The notes beneath the pieces are model-generated. The model saw nothing but the letters and a program-made list of their open reading frames with translations. It made no database searches and had not been told where the DNA came from. Shown piece by piece: positions 41,442 through 50,260 of a stretch of 56,392 nt of DNA. Source of the stretch: Nemertoderma westbladi (Eukaryota > Xenacoelomorpha > Nemertodermatida > Nemertodermatidae); NCBI GenBank assembly GCA_032718475.1, contig JAUCBJ010003928.1, forward strand, positions 1-56,392. The letters run 5' to 3'. The position numbers and the translations under genes were made by a program. How positions within the stretch are numbered: position 1 is the first letter of the stretch; each line of letters opens with the position of its first letter.

Positions 41442-42165
41442 TTTACTAATCACCCAAATATCCAATATGGTATAATATGATATTGCATACCGAGGAATAT
41501 GAGGTGATGCAAGGACTGAGGGAAAATGGGGTGACAGAAGGGGAGGGGGGGGGGGGAAACCAACCAATGGGGGGTGGGGGGGGGGGGTATAACGTGTATC
41601 TATGTAGGTAGGGCTGTGTAATAAGTTTCCCCACAGTTTCCATATATCTGTGCTCCAACATTAATTATGTTCAGTTGGCTATTAACTACTGTGGATGTCG
41701 GACGGTTTTCAACCGTCGCCCGTAGTACTTATTGATTGTGCTGTAATCCGTCTACCGGTACTTATATACATATCAGCTATTATTAAGAACGATAAACCAA
41801 TAACTCTTATATTTCACCGGCCTACGGCCTTTCAACCTTGACAGCGGTGACGCGTAAGAAATACGACAAATATTCACCCGGTCGGGATCCCGCGCCAACT
41901 CGGATCCCGTCACACACCTTACCATAGTCTCTATATATTTTACTTTACCATAGTGAGTCTCTATATATTTCACCTTACCATAGTCTCTATATATTTCAGT
42001 TTACCATATTCTCTATTAATTTTACTTTACCAGAGTTTCTTTTTCCATTAGTTTAACTCTTTCATGGTAATTCATCGTCATCTTTCTATCTTTCGTCATT
42101 GCTCTGGCCACAGCTTCGTCTATAGTTGATACAACGCTTCCAGAATTTGCACAAGTTTCCTCCAT
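31701..42165 (-). CDS. ankyrin-repeat protein gene, nine exons (whole gene)
   Basis: I assembled this from splice sites and phase. Exons on the minus strand are 42165-42031, 41039-40894, 39882-39822, 37236-37117, 36737-36513, 36179-35998, 35443-35229, 34684-34480 and 31998-31701. All junction phases agree, giving 1587 bp or 528 residues plus a stop. Residues 1-114 are acidic and Ser/Thr/Pro-rich with no known domain. About 140-450 are ankyrin repeats, beginning LIEAAERGDLDR and continuing with SPLHRAAGYGQ, RTAIYEAVAGGR, MTAVHCACYHGE, KTPLHLAAENGS, ETAAHKAAGGGH and GDIPIMKARRNGH. The repeats cross exon borders with correct spacing, which validates the joins. The tail has one CPHC motif and a basic end. 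It is a likely protein-interaction scaffold; I cannot name the family. Confidence 0.82.
32066..32150 (+). repeat. tRNA-derived SINE head
   Basis: It begins GCGGGCTAGCTCAGTTGATT, an A-box-like promoter half, followed 35-40 bp later by the B-box-like GGTTCAGGCCC. The acceptor stem does not pair, so it is not a functional tRNA. It lies in the last intron of the ankyrin gene, opposite to its transcription. Confidence 0.6.
32240..32600. repeat. GC- and CpG-rich degenerate 12-bp tandem repeat
   Basis: Variants of GCCTCCGGGTCG and GCCTTCGGGTCG, with GGCTCCGGGCC interspersed, repeat for about 360 bp in otherwise AT-rich intron sequence. Period 12 keeps several frames open on both strands (Arg/Gly/Pro/Ser-rich), which I treat as artefacts. 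It immediately follows the SINE head. Confidence 0.93.
32935..33050. repeat. dispersed repeat containing 'gtgctgcgcgaaggccc', copy 1
   Basis: Homologous to 54712-54826. Both run from 'aaatttcttaa' through 'aatctgtatct.ataactga' and 'cctcgt.ctgcgcga.ggccc'. A related end, 'cgtgctgcgcgaaggcccca', also occurs at 35744-35763. Confidence 0.7.
33099..34428. repeat. 39-bp minisatellite, about 34 copies
   Basis: A head-to-tail array with a 39-bp unit containing 'accccaccagccaccacttg' and 'ctgtgtcatgcagactgtaa'. Common variants are 'ctctaacctcacc', 'cactagcc' and 'tgtccggcag'. One extra C (for example near 33608, 33979 and 34151) shifts phase. It lies in ankyrin intron 8, 52 bp from exon 8. The period is a multiple of three, so many open frames arise; none is a gene. 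Confidence 0.97.
34480..34684 (-). CDS. ankyrin gene exon 8
   Basis: Acceptor cacatag; it starts with two bases completing Gly. It encodes TPEDCRDSLGRKLTHIAALSG..., HWLLENEWSPNDTDDNKETAA and HKAAGGGHAECFSCCLYHGA, two ankyrin repeats. The donor GTCAGTGAG follows AAG. Confidence 0.82.
34975..35075. repeat. possible degenerate tRNA-like/SINE fragment
   Basis: A B-box-like GGGTTCGACCCCC occurs at about 35022-35034, preceded by a self-complementary CCCGGATAACGGG. No convincing A box is present, so this is weak. It lies in ankyrin intron 7. Confidence 0.25.
35229..35443 (-). CDS. ankyrin gene exon 7
   Basis: Acceptor atactatag. One base completes Lys across the intron, restoring the repeat consensus ILK-LLLEKNCDLETRD. 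Two repeats follow: KAGKTPLHLAAENGSFASLK and KQGFWAAHLAASRDHLKCLR. The donor is G|GTACCGG, slightly weak but in phase with exon 8. Confidence 0.8.
35510..35765. repeat. dispersed repeat 'GGGGCGAGC.ACGAA', copy 1
   Basis: Homologous to 53876-54106. Both begin with tggggcgagc, pass 'cttagcata..ggtacca', 'taactc', 'aacttggtac.tatgtagtc' and 'aaaagtttagaaa', and end near a GTG(C/G)TGC-type sequence. It lies in ankyrin intron 6. Confidence 0.75.
35998..36179 (-). CDS. ankyrin gene exon 6
   Basis: Acceptor ttaattag, phase 0. It encodes NQSIDLQDGKGMTAVHCACY, HGEADCLALLLAHGGSLNVVD and RSCAHFASEKNHIHIL. The donor AA|GTTCGT is unusual but is the only one that keeps phase with exon 7 and exact 33-residue repeat spacing. 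Confidence 0.78.
36513..36737 (-). CDS. ankyrin gene exon 5
   Basis: Acceptor atctgttag and donor AAG|GTATGG, both phase 0, 75 codons. It encodes VRKHFRGRDPL, then GDIRSPLHRAAGYGQGGVVAE and AGRTAIYEAVAGGRCDVLKL, clear ankyrin repeats. Confidence 0.85.
37117..37236 (-). CDS. ankyrin gene exon 4 (start of repeat domain)
   Basis: Acceptor tatgttgtag and donor AGG|GTGAGT, both phase 0, 40 codons. It ends VLDLIEAAERGDLDR, the first helix of an ankyrin repeat, which exon 5 continues with VRKHF. The opposite-strand open frame here is a shadow. Confidence 0.82.
37935..38017 (-). repeat. tRNA-derived SINE head
   Basis: On the minus strand GTGGCTGAACTGGTTAGCGC resembles an A box and D arm, and GCTGGTTCAACACCCGG, about 40 bp on, resembles a B box. 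It lies in ankyrin intron 3 in the same orientation as the gene. The stem pairing is too poor for a real tRNA. Confidence 0.6.
38270..38600 (-). pseudogene. decayed non-LTR RT fragment with 24-bp tandem repeat
   Basis: The minus frame 38591-38277 keeps FLSTIDGYTDPFELR, LTLAPF.LIIVVDYVL and MFLDHLN, closely like the RT relic at 23.3 kb, where STVDGDTEPFEVLWG, LAPFLFIIVVDYVL and MPLDHHN occur. The Gln-Gly-Asp box is gone. The end overlaps three copies of a 24-bp repeat (accaacactaaaagcagcct...) at about 38267-38342. Confidence 0.7.
38990..39100. repeat. AATC microsatellite and 'TATATAGCGC' repeat fragment
   Basis: (AATC)n at about 38991-39001 precedes 'atttatatagcgctaaaaac', 'ctctaagcgcttgaag' and 'agcgctaagcgc'. 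The AGCGCT-rich pattern is common in interspersed repeats of animals. No full element is defined. Confidence 0.45.
39822..39882 (-). CDS. ankyrin gene exon 3 (acidic)
   Basis: Acceptor catttag; one base completes Arg, then QDDTSEQDEVDALYIDDESK and donor AAG|GTAGGC in phase 0. It is short but in perfect phase with both neighbours. Confidence 0.72.
39983..40664 (+). CDS. two overlapping unidentified ORFs, antisense within ankyrin intron 2
   Basis: Frames 39983-40243 (86 codons) and 40197-40664 (155 codons) overlap in different phase, as if one gene of about 220 residues carries a frameshift near 40235. The first contains CGRKIMFAIFGPELSGQIIL and the second RFLTRSIRVLNAIEGRISEF and HTVRTHYFLNCFLQKLVKKS. 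I recognise no domain. They are probably from a decayed mobile element or retrocopy; stop-free length in AT-rich DNA is mildly unusual. Confidence 0.3.
40894..41039 (-). CDS. ankyrin gene exon 2
   Basis: Acceptor after aaactag, phase 0. It encodes VDFPEEDFALPIRSGMFRR, NLALVGPSPGHVNMDKPV and TPRTPKTKDSF, ending two bases into an Arg codon at AG|GTTAGA. The low-complexity Pro/Thr part suggests a disordered N-terminal region. Confidence 0.75.
41255..41350. repeat. ~30-bp tandem repeat 'accatagtctctatatatttcac', first block
   Basis: Four imperfect units; the same unit recurs at 41918-42020, so the array was split by about 570 bp of unrelated sequence. Both blocks are in ankyrin intron 1. Confidence 0.8.
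41408..41588. repeat. long G homopolymers
   Basis: A G run of more than 30 at about 41408-41441 and shorter runs near 41544-41556 and 41569-41587. These can form G-quadruplexes and are error-prone in sequencing, so lengths are unreliable. Confidence 0.9.
41918..42020. repeat. ~30-bp tandem repeat 'accatagtctctatatatttcac', second block
   Basis: Imperfect units matching 41255-41350. It ends about 10 bp from the exon 1 donor of the ankyrin gene (42031), so the repeat forms the start of intron 1. Confidence 0.8.
42031..42165 (-). CDS. ankyrin gene exon 1, with start codon
   Basis: It begins MEETCANSGSVVSTIDEAVA with ATG at 42165 and ends EKETL at donor CTG|GTAAAG, phase 0, 45 codons. The start was chosen because it is the first ATG of a clean frame that splices in phase to exon 2. 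No obvious TATA box lies upstream. Confidence 0.72.
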
Positions 42166-42890
42166 TTTAAATTATAAAATCCAATGAAGATTTCAAGCAA
42201 AGATTCTAAACATATCGAATAGTTTATATTCCCTTAATTTATGTAATAAAGTATCCCATATATGAATAAAGTAAATTATTTAAAGAAAAGCTATATAATT
42301 ACGCACCATCTATCGATTTGTTATGTATAATAAATTTAATACCTTTGTTACGTTTATCTGAATGTACATTCGTTGTGCTTTTAAATTGAAAATAATGAAT
42401 TACCTACAAAAAATTAAGATTAACTAAATTAGACTAGGGCAGGTAGGTGTTAATTAAAATTATACGGAATATTTCAAATTTGGTTAATGGAAATATAGTA
42501 GTAAATTAGAACGAAAAGTATAAACGCTTAGAAACTAAAATTTTGGCAAAGACATCATATTTCGAACATAATAAATAAACACAGGGACTAGGCAACTTAA
42601 TATTTGATATTGCCAAATAGTCTCCAATGCCAAACAAAGTTCCAGCAGTAGTGGAGCTTATTTTAATGTCACGTTTATTTATTCCAACGCCTATCGGCCT
42701 ATCGGCACATTGCACACGCATTACGGGATTACGAGCGGCCTTACGTCCAAACTGCAATTTTACTACAGTATACTGTATATATATAATATATTGTTTCATT
42801 TTATTAGGAATATATATATATATATATATAATTAATTGTACCGGTATAACGGATTGAAAACAACCGTGAGGGTAAGATCCGGTTTGTAAA

Positions 42891-43111
42891 TATAACAACA
42901 ATAATATGCTATAAAGCAAAATAAAAACCAATATCTTACAAAACGAAAATATTTATTTTACAAATTTTCGACTCGACATGAGTCTTATTCAGGTATTTAT
43001 AATAAATACATGAATAAGACTCATGTCGAGTCGAAAATTTGTAAAATAAATATTTTCGTTTTGTAAGATATTGGTTTTTATTTTGCTTTATAGCATATTA
43101 TTGTTGTTATA
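42891..43111. repeat. perfect palindrome, 101-bp arms with 19-bp spacer
   Basis: 42891-42991 is the exact reverse complement of 43011-43111, base for base as far as I can check. The 19-bp centre is itself nearly self-complementary (gtatttataataaatac). No ORF is present. It could be a foldback element, a very recent inverted duplication or an assembly artefact. Confidence 0.93.
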
Positions 43112-43177
43112 TATAAGTTTAAATTAAGTAAAAGAAAGTTATGGAATATGACTGTAGGGTGTGAGATCAAGTTGTTT

Positions 43178-43316
43178 TAGTATAATAATATTTTAAGAAT
43201 TAAATTATATTTTATAATTAAAATTAATTAATTTTAAAATTTAAAATTTTATTAAATTTGTAGTGATTGATCATATGAGTTGTCACTTTTTGAATTCTTA
43301 AAATATTATTATTATA
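43178..43316. repeat. short inverted repeat around an AT-rich core
   Basis: 'ataataatattttaagaatt' near 43181-43200 pairs with 'aattcttaaaatattattat' near 43294-43313, enclosing very AT-rich sequence. It may be a small MITE. Confidence 0.6.
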
Positions 43317-43423
43317 TATATTAATATATATATATATACTAGGTAATCTATGTAGGTATGCAATCTATGTAGGTATGGGTATGCAATCTAGGCAATCTGA
43401 AATTTAAATAACCCACCATAACT

Positions 43424-44458
43424 TACAGTGGGCACGGTAACTCCTACACAGACGTTATTACTGCCAGGACCTACCATAACTTACAGTGGACACGGTAACT
43501 CCTACACAGACGTTATTACTGACAGGACCTACCATAATTTACCGTGGACACGGTAACTCACAAAGACGTTATTACTGACAGGACCTACCATAATTTACCG
43601 TGGACACGGTAACTCCTACACAGACGTTATTACTGACAGGACCTACCATAATTTACCGTAGACACGGTAACTCCTACACAGACGTTATTACTGAGAGGAC
43701 CTACCATAACTTACCGTGGACACGGTAACTCCGACACAGACGTTATTACTGACAGGACCTACCATAATTTACCGTGGACACGGTAACTCCTACACAGACG
43801 TTATTACTGACAGGACCTACCATAATTTACCGTGGACACGGTAACTCCTACACAGACTTTATTACTGACAGGACCCACCATAATTTACCGTGGACACGGT
43901 AACTCCTACACAGACGTTATTACTGAGAGGACGTACCATAACTTACCGTGGACACGGTAATTCCTACATAGACGTTATTACTGACAGGACCTACCATAAT
44001 TTACCGTGGACACGGTAACTCCTACACAGACGTTATTACTGACAGGACCTACCATAATTTACCGTGGACACGGTAACTCCTACACAGACTTTATTACTGA
44101 CAGGACCCACCATAATTTACCGTGGACACGGTAACTCCTACACAGACGTTATTACTGAGAGGACGTACCATAACTTACCATGGACACGGTAACTCCTACA
44201 TAGACGTTATTACTGACAGGACCTACCATAATTTACCGTGGACACGGTAACTCCTACACAGACGTTATTACTGACAGGACCTACCATAATTTACCGTGGA
44301 CACGGTAACTCCTACACAGACGTTATTACTGACAGGACCCACCATAATTTACCGTGGACACGGTATCTCCAACACAGACGTTATTACTGAGAGGACCTAT
44401 CATAACTTGTAACTTACTGTACCATGGACACGGTAACTCCTACATAGACGTTATTACT
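43424..44458. repeat. 58-bp satellite, about 18 copies
   Basis: A head-to-tail array with a 58-bp unit containing 'acctaccataatttaccgtg', 'gacacggtaactcctacaca' and 'gacgttattactgacagg'. A block of about four units, marked by 'cagactttatt' then 'gagaggacgtaccataactt', occurs twice (about 43850-43990 and 44090-44220), showing multi-unit duplication. The unit holds a short inverted repeat, 'ttaccgtg...cacggtaa'. Confidence 0.97.
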
Positions 44459-44459
44459 G

Positions 44460-44888
44460 ACTACCATACCTCTTCGTGGCTACAAATTTATCCCCCAAGC
44501 AAACCAACTAGGATACTGCATACGTAATATAGCTTCAGTAGCAGCCACCTTTCACAGGAACAACTGGACAGTGCGATGGCTGAACATACGGACACGGACA
44601 CTGAGTTATATGTGGAATGCGATCGCAATACCAATACTGACTTACGGAATGAAGTTCATCATTGGGTCCTTGTCTCAGACCGAGATTTCACAGCTTGATA
44701 TTTTCTACCGCAAGACACTGCGAGGCATTATTCTTCGCTTAGGAACATATGCGAGCAACCCAATAGTATATAACCTGCTCAGCTGCCGCCCCACTACCAT
44801 TTCCGTAATCGGTACAATCATAAGAAGCACAAAATGCCCTAATATTATTCTTCAACCTATCTTGCGAACCGCATGGCCACCAACTTAG
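44460..44888 (+). pseudogene. non-LTR retrotransposon RT C-terminal fragment abutting the 58-bp satellite
   Basis: The frame is open from the satellite edge to 44888. It contains LRGYKFIPQANQLGYCIRNI, NIRTRTLSYMWNAIAIPILT and YGMKFIIGSLSQTEISQLDI. The 'L......W....IPILTYG......L......LD...R..LR' pattern is that of the thumb/C-terminal region of CR1/Jockey-type RTs. It is 5'-truncated exactly where the satellite begins. Confidence 0.7.
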
Positions 44889-46645
44889 CTGCTGGACATA
44901 CCTATGCCGTCCTTGCCAGCTCCTACTCCAAATGCAGTGTACAAGTCGCCAGGCCGGACATCTCTTCCATACTAACCTATACTTACATACTTACATATTA
45001 TAACATATTATAAGATAAATTGCATTTAATGTTGCTCCAACCTTCCCCAATATTAAGTTACATTGGAAAGTGTACCCCTCTAATTGTGAACTTATGTCAT
45101 GTCGATTGGTGTTGGGGTGATACACACTTATTCTCACCCATACAGTAGTTTCACTTACAGTTTTTTGCGATATTTATCGGGGCACTACAATCCGTAGCAC
45201 AACGTTCTACCACTTACTTACAAAACTTTACTACAAAACAAAACTTACTTTATTTATTCTTGATTATCATGATCGACCATGATCATTCGATGATGTTTTA
45301 TTTGATGCTCGTTTTCAGTGCCAATATTGACTAATATCATTTTAAGTGATTAAATATACGAATGAATGAATGAATATGGTGGGCGTGGTAATTAGACCTA
45401 CTTTAGATCCCGCGGGACTACAGATGTCACAGAATTTAGTATAGTTACCGGTAGTCCTACTGTAGACTGCCCACGTATTGGGTAAGTGGTACTGTAGGTT
45501 TTCTTAGTCAGGTCCTACAACCTCTAATTAATTGTCATGTATCCTATGCATCATATGCATCATATGTGTCATGCATCATAATCTATAAAAAATTTTAAGA
45601 GGAAATTGTTTCCATTATTGCCCAATTTAAATTCGTGGTTGGAACGTAACTCCTTAATCTGCAAAAGCTGTCAGCTGGAATCTAACGTCTCGCTTTTTTA
45701 TGAGGCGGGATCTAGGTTTAACCATCCGAGAACGACCTGGTATACCCGCATTTATGGAACAACAATGCGACCCTATACAATATAATTGGATTGTTTCAAC
45801 AAAATACAACCCACTTTCTTATATATTAAGAATGATGAATATGTTCGTTATGTGTGTTCTAATACAGTATTAATAATAATCATATAAAAAAAAAGTAACA
45901 CCAATGACGCTTAAATCAACTCAATAAATTAGTGTATTGTTAAAACAGAAACTCCAACAAGCAACCTAATGCCATTGTTGTAAATTGCACATAAGAATGA
46001 AAAGAACAACAACCGTCACCGTCACTAGGACTACAAGGATTTAATTACTAGCAAACTTGCGAACCGGAACCGCATTAATAACACAAAATAATCACAAAAA
46101 TACTGTAAAGATCGGAAATAAAGTGTAGTGCCTACATTGGTATGCACTAGGGCGGTGCGTTTTTTACTTTTTTTCGATTTCATTGTTCTACCGGTGCGCA
46201 AAAGTTGCCAAATGGTAAAAAAATAAGGCAACAAAATTTCTATAAATTTCGTCTATATCTTCACGGATTCCAAGGGGGTTGAAATTTTGAGCCATCGTGA
46301 TGCACCACATTGAAATTTATAACAATATTACACATTGATGAAAGATCAATGACCCGAGAAAACATTTCCTGCATGCATCAAATGAGTCCAAACTTAGATA
46401 GATACCAAAATTTTAATTTTGGGATCAAGGGTAATAGTGCCACAGGCACATGGCCAGTTCTCGCGATTTTTTCGCGATGGACAACTATTATTTATTCTAC
46501 TGCATTAATATTATGCTCATTAGAAAAGCAATGACCGATTTAGTTGGGGTGGACACCGTCAAAACAAGCGTAGAGCGAATAGTTCTTGAGATATCGCAGA
46601 AAATGTGAAATGTTTAACTGAAAATGGTCTGGATCCATTTAAACT
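44889..46645. other. non-coding, AT-rich; no gene seen
   Basis: It holds a short (AATG)n run near 45361-45372 and ATGCATCAT-type tandem words near 45545-45580. Short frames on either strand have no recognisable content. Confidence 0.5.
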
Positions 46646-46681
46646 AAAAAGGCCCAAAAAAAGGCTTTTTTGGGCCTTTTT
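46646..46681. repeat. strong short hairpin
   Basis: AAAAAGGCCCAAAAAA and TTTTTTGGGCCTTTTT flank a 4-base loop (AGGC), a perfect 16-bp stem. No neighbouring gene needs a terminator here, so the role is unknown. Confidence 0.85.
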
Positions 46682-47705
46682 GATGAAAAAGGGCTCCAGG
46701 GCATTTCCAGCCAAATTTTATCAGAAGAATTATGGACAAGGGTATTCTGAACAAGTCTACCAAATTTCATTTCAGTTAAAATTAGCGGAGAAATAGCCTT
46801 TGTCATGAAAAAACGTCATTCTGAGATAAAGGTGTTTAAAGTTTAAGGAACAATTCAAACCTTCCTGCTATTTTAAATAATACCAATTTTTCAGACTAGT
46901 TATTACGTTTTGGCTACTAACTTGAGTTTGGAAAAAGATATGAGAAAACTGCTTGAAAATTTGAAATCTCCATTAAATTCGGCACATGATTTATCCAATC
47001 ATGATCAAAGTTTTTCTGACAATTTTCAAAATATGGGTGGGGGGGGGGGGGTAGCAAGACACACGGCATGCAGCATGCAGCATGCATCAAACTCGTGCGT
47101 ACAGAGTAAAACGTACAAAAACAAAACTACTTTTGTAATAAATGAATCATGAATTGTAATACCCAAATAAATAAAATGATTGACATTATTGTCAAAAAAA
47201 ATTATGGATAATTATTTATTATTTTATAGGGAGTCTCGGCTTGCTTGGCAAATTGTACATCTTATTAAAAAAAATTAAGTTATTCTCCATATATCAAATT
47301 AGTTATATTTAATATATTTAATTTACAATCAAAGCGGAATAAATTTATTATATAAGAGTTATTTCAGTTTAGTTATATTATTTTATATATTTTAGTTACT
47401 TCACATTGATAAAATCTTGTTGAAATGCGGATTTATTTTAGTTTATTTTTTAATATTATGTCATTAAGTATTAATTTAATATAATAATAATAAAAATAAT
47501 TATATCAATATGTATTATATCTTAAGTACTTTTTTATTTTGTTAATTCTTATTATTTATGAATATACAATTTATTATTTAGGGTCTTTAAAATTTTTGTG
47601 TATCTAGCTTATTACTTATATTCTAAGTCATCAATATATAATAAAAATATATAAATGATAGAATATATTGATGAACATAAAGTAAACCAGCCAACCCTCA
47701 AAGTC
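46682..47705. other. AT-rich 3' flank of the channel gene
   Basis: No gene is seen. A G run is at about 47038-47050, with CATGCAGCATGCAG repeats just after it. Minus-strand AATAAA motifs near 47580 could polyadenylate the DEG/ENaC transcript. Confidence 0.5.
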
Positions 47706-48887
47706 TCATCCATCATGATCGCCGGCATTGGGATCTATTTTTAGACTTTTACTCTTCCTGCATAATTTAGCTACTATTTTAGGAACAATATTCGCCCGAA
47801 ATAGTAGAATCCAGAGTAACTCAAAGAATTCAAATAGTGTAAGCAGACTCATTCCGATCCAAAGGCCTAAAGCGCCCCCAATGTTGCTAAGTAGATCCTG
47901 CCACAAGTACTTCGGGGACTCCGTTATAGTATCAACATCCATTGTCTTTATTGCAACCTCTAGACTTGCCACATTATTTCTAAGCGATTTTAAAATGTTC
48001 TCCTGAAATAATTTGATGTCTGATTTGGATTTAAAGTTCTCTATGCATTCGTCATAAAGAAATTGATCTTTAAAAGTATTACGACATGCTTTCTTTGTTT
48101 CATCAATAAGCCATTTTGTTAAACCATCATTTTTTTCGCTTAAAAGTTTTATCATGACGTGTGCGAAATATTTTTGTGCTGGCCATAATGATTGGCTAGA
48201 AGTATCAATATCATAATGGGTTTGATTACATGATCGCAGACATTGGTGGCATGTGTAGTTGTCAGCCGAAGCGATAAACATTTCTCTTATACGTTTTGGA
48301 CAGTCCATATTATTTATTGAAAATTCAGTTTTCACGAAACTGCAGACAGGATGTCCATTTATGAAGTAATCGTCAACACACCCACACTCTTCCAACATCT
48401 TCTTTTGCACACAATATTGCCTACATAAGTGAGATGAATAACCATATTTCATGTTATTATATTTAGTGTACTCGTGAAGGACTTTAATGATATTTGTTTT
48501 ATCTAAGCACTGAATGTATGGTGGTGGTTCTAGTACAGTGATGGTTTTCGTTATAGACATATGGGTATGTCTTCCAGGTAGAATAGTAATACCATCAGAA
48601 AAAGGGTTAGGATGTTGTGAAGGTGAGTGGACTGACACTCGAATACCTGTAGTATGTGACATTAGCCCAATATATTCACTGGGTTCCACATTCAAGGTCA
48701 GCTTCAATCTTTGTTCAAGGTATTTTGTTTCGTGTGGATTTGTTCTAGGGCTATCTTCTGATCTGGCATTGAAGGTGAAACAGTTGCCATAATTCTTGTC
48801 TTGGAATGTTTGGAAGTCATGGCATGGTTTATCGTCAAAGCTGCAATGCAAAACCATGTCCTTAAATTGATGGCCCATTCCTTTAAT
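47706..48887 (-). CDS. DEG/ENaC gene exon 2
   Basis: Acceptor gccttttag, phase 0, beginning IKGMGHQFKDMVLHCSFDD. It carries the Cys-rich extracellular C-terminal half, TM2 and a ~30-residue basic cytosolic tail ending at the stop at 47706. Confidence 0.93.
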   Translation of the reverse strand: MKGMGHQFKDMVLHCSFDDKPCHDFQTFQDKNYGNCFTFNARSEDSPRTNPHETKYLEQRLKLTLNVEPSEYIGLMSHTTGIRVSVHSPSQHPNPFSDGITILPGRHTHMSITKTITVLEPPPYIQCLDKTNIIKVLHEYTKYNNMKYGYSSHLCRQYCVQKKMLEECGCVDDYFINGHPVCSFVKTEFSINNMDCPKRIREMFIASADNYTCHQCLRSCNQTHYDIDTSSQSLWPAQKYFAHVMIKLLSEKNDGLTKWLIDETKKACRNTFKDQFLYDECIENFKSKSDIKLFQENILKSLRNNVASLEVAIKTMDVDTITESPKYLWQDLLSNIGGALGLWIGMSLLTLFEFFELLWILLFRANIVPKIVAKLCRKSKSLKIDPNAGDHDG

Positions 48888-50260
48888 CTAAAAGGCAAAC
48901 ATTAAAAGTTATTGTTGATATGTTTTCTATCCACGGCATTTATATAAAAAAAATTTAAAATAAATATTTTTTCAAAATCTCTATGAAATACATGACATGT
49001 TGTTTATGTAAAACAATATGGTATCCATATTGGTAAATTTAATGATTCGTGGTTGGTATTTGATAGTTGTGTTGAAATATCAATGGCATATGCAGTCATG
49101 GGAAATCCAAATAACACTGTAAGTGAACGTCAGTTATTGAATACCAGTACAGAAACCACAGAAACCGATGGTGGTATAAATTAGTATTATTCACTATTAA
49201 TATCAGTATTATTACTATTGTACTCTTCTATTTATTCTACATGTTCTAGAACTACTCGGATTAGTTTAGTTACTAATGCTTGTGGCTAATGCCATGCATT
49301 ATCAAATCTGGCCCAATAGTAGAATAAAGTAAATGTTACTGTGGAATTTGTAACCTTTGACCTCTTATGTTTTCACCTTACCTGAAATCCTGGCATCATT
49401 ACAATATTTGACACATCACTAAAATCAAATATTTTTGAATTTAGCCATGCATCAAGGAATATTCTCGAACTAACATCAGTTGCAGTACAGTCAGATTCAT
49501 CTGCCCTGTTACCACAGTCATCATGTGTATCACATTTTTGTCCAACCGGGTAGCAAATATCTGTGTCTGGTAAGTTGCATGGCAGCAAATCAACCATACC
49601 TGTTTGCACATCCATAAACGATACATCACCACCATTTGCTTTCAGGTTTTGAAGAAAGGTATTGCCAATTAGCTCCTTGGTAGAACATTTGAATAAACAA
49701 CCACGTTCATCGGCATTTGTGGTGCAGTCACCAAGCCCATTACAGACAGAAGAAGGATCCTTACATTCCCCTGTTCCATCGGCACAATCAAATTTATCTC
49801 CCATACAAGGTGCGTGAGAATCCACATTCATGTTTTCATTATCCAATTCATAAAGAAAAAGTGAAAATGCTAGCTGATCCACGTTAAGAAGATCTCCATA
49901 TGGCCGGATGCTTTCTGATATTTCCGCTGATTGTTTCAATGATGTCATTTTGATATTATTTTCATTGCAGATTGTTACTCCTGGAAATTCAATTGAAGTT
50001 GATGTCTCAGTTTTTGTGGAGAGAGTTGTCGGTAACTGACTGTAATCCATAAGCAACAAGCCGACTTGGTACAAATAACCACTAAATCCCCCCATAAGTA
50101 GAAACATCCAGACAACACCCCACACCCGATTAGGGGAGTTGATAATTCTAGGAGCGCCATGAAGAGTGACTCCCTCTATGAATTGTCGGCAAATGTAGGC
50201 TACTGAGAGTTTTGAATTGTTTTCTGTCATTCTTATCGTTTTCTGCTTATATATTCGCAA
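47706..50260 (-). CDS. DEG/ENaC sodium channel subunit with two LDLa modules (whole gene, two exons)
   Basis: Exons 50260-49382 and 48887-47706 join in phase 0, giving 686 residues. The N-terminus has the gating His-Gly at 34-35 (VTLHGAPRI) and TM1 at about 47-70. FPGVTICNENN (92-102) is the conserved post-TM1 motif. Two LDL-receptor class A modules follow (about 152-188 and 228-258), each with the Asp/Glu calcium pattern (CNGLGDCTTNADERGC; CDTHDDCGNRADESDC). Exon 2 has the family blocks CSFDDKPC, YGNCFTFN, GIRVSVHSPSQHP, CRQYCVQKKMLEECGCVDDY and CHQCLRSCNQTHYD, then TM2 with GLWIGMSLLTLFEFFELLW. The selectivity-filter triplet reads GMS where G/S-x-S is usual. Both ends look complete. It should be a trimeric, probably amiloride-sensitive cation channel subunit in the plasma membrane; the ligand is unknown. 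Confidence 0.92.
48888..49381 (-). other. intron of the DEG/ENaC gene
   Basis: 494 bp with GTAAGG donor and TTTTAG acceptor on the minus strand. No other feature is seen. Confidence 0.85.
49382..50260 (-). CDS. DEG/ENaC gene exon 1, with start codon
   Basis: 293 codons ending MMPGFQ|GTAAGG. A second in-frame Met at codon 11 (MTENNSKLSV) could be the true start; both keep the HG motif and TM1. The LDLa modules are entirely in this exon. Confidence 0.92.

Noticed and set aside
29374-44458. CRISPR-like arrays
   Set aside because: The repeats are contiguous with no unique spacers, and the DNA is animal nuclear; these are minisatellites.
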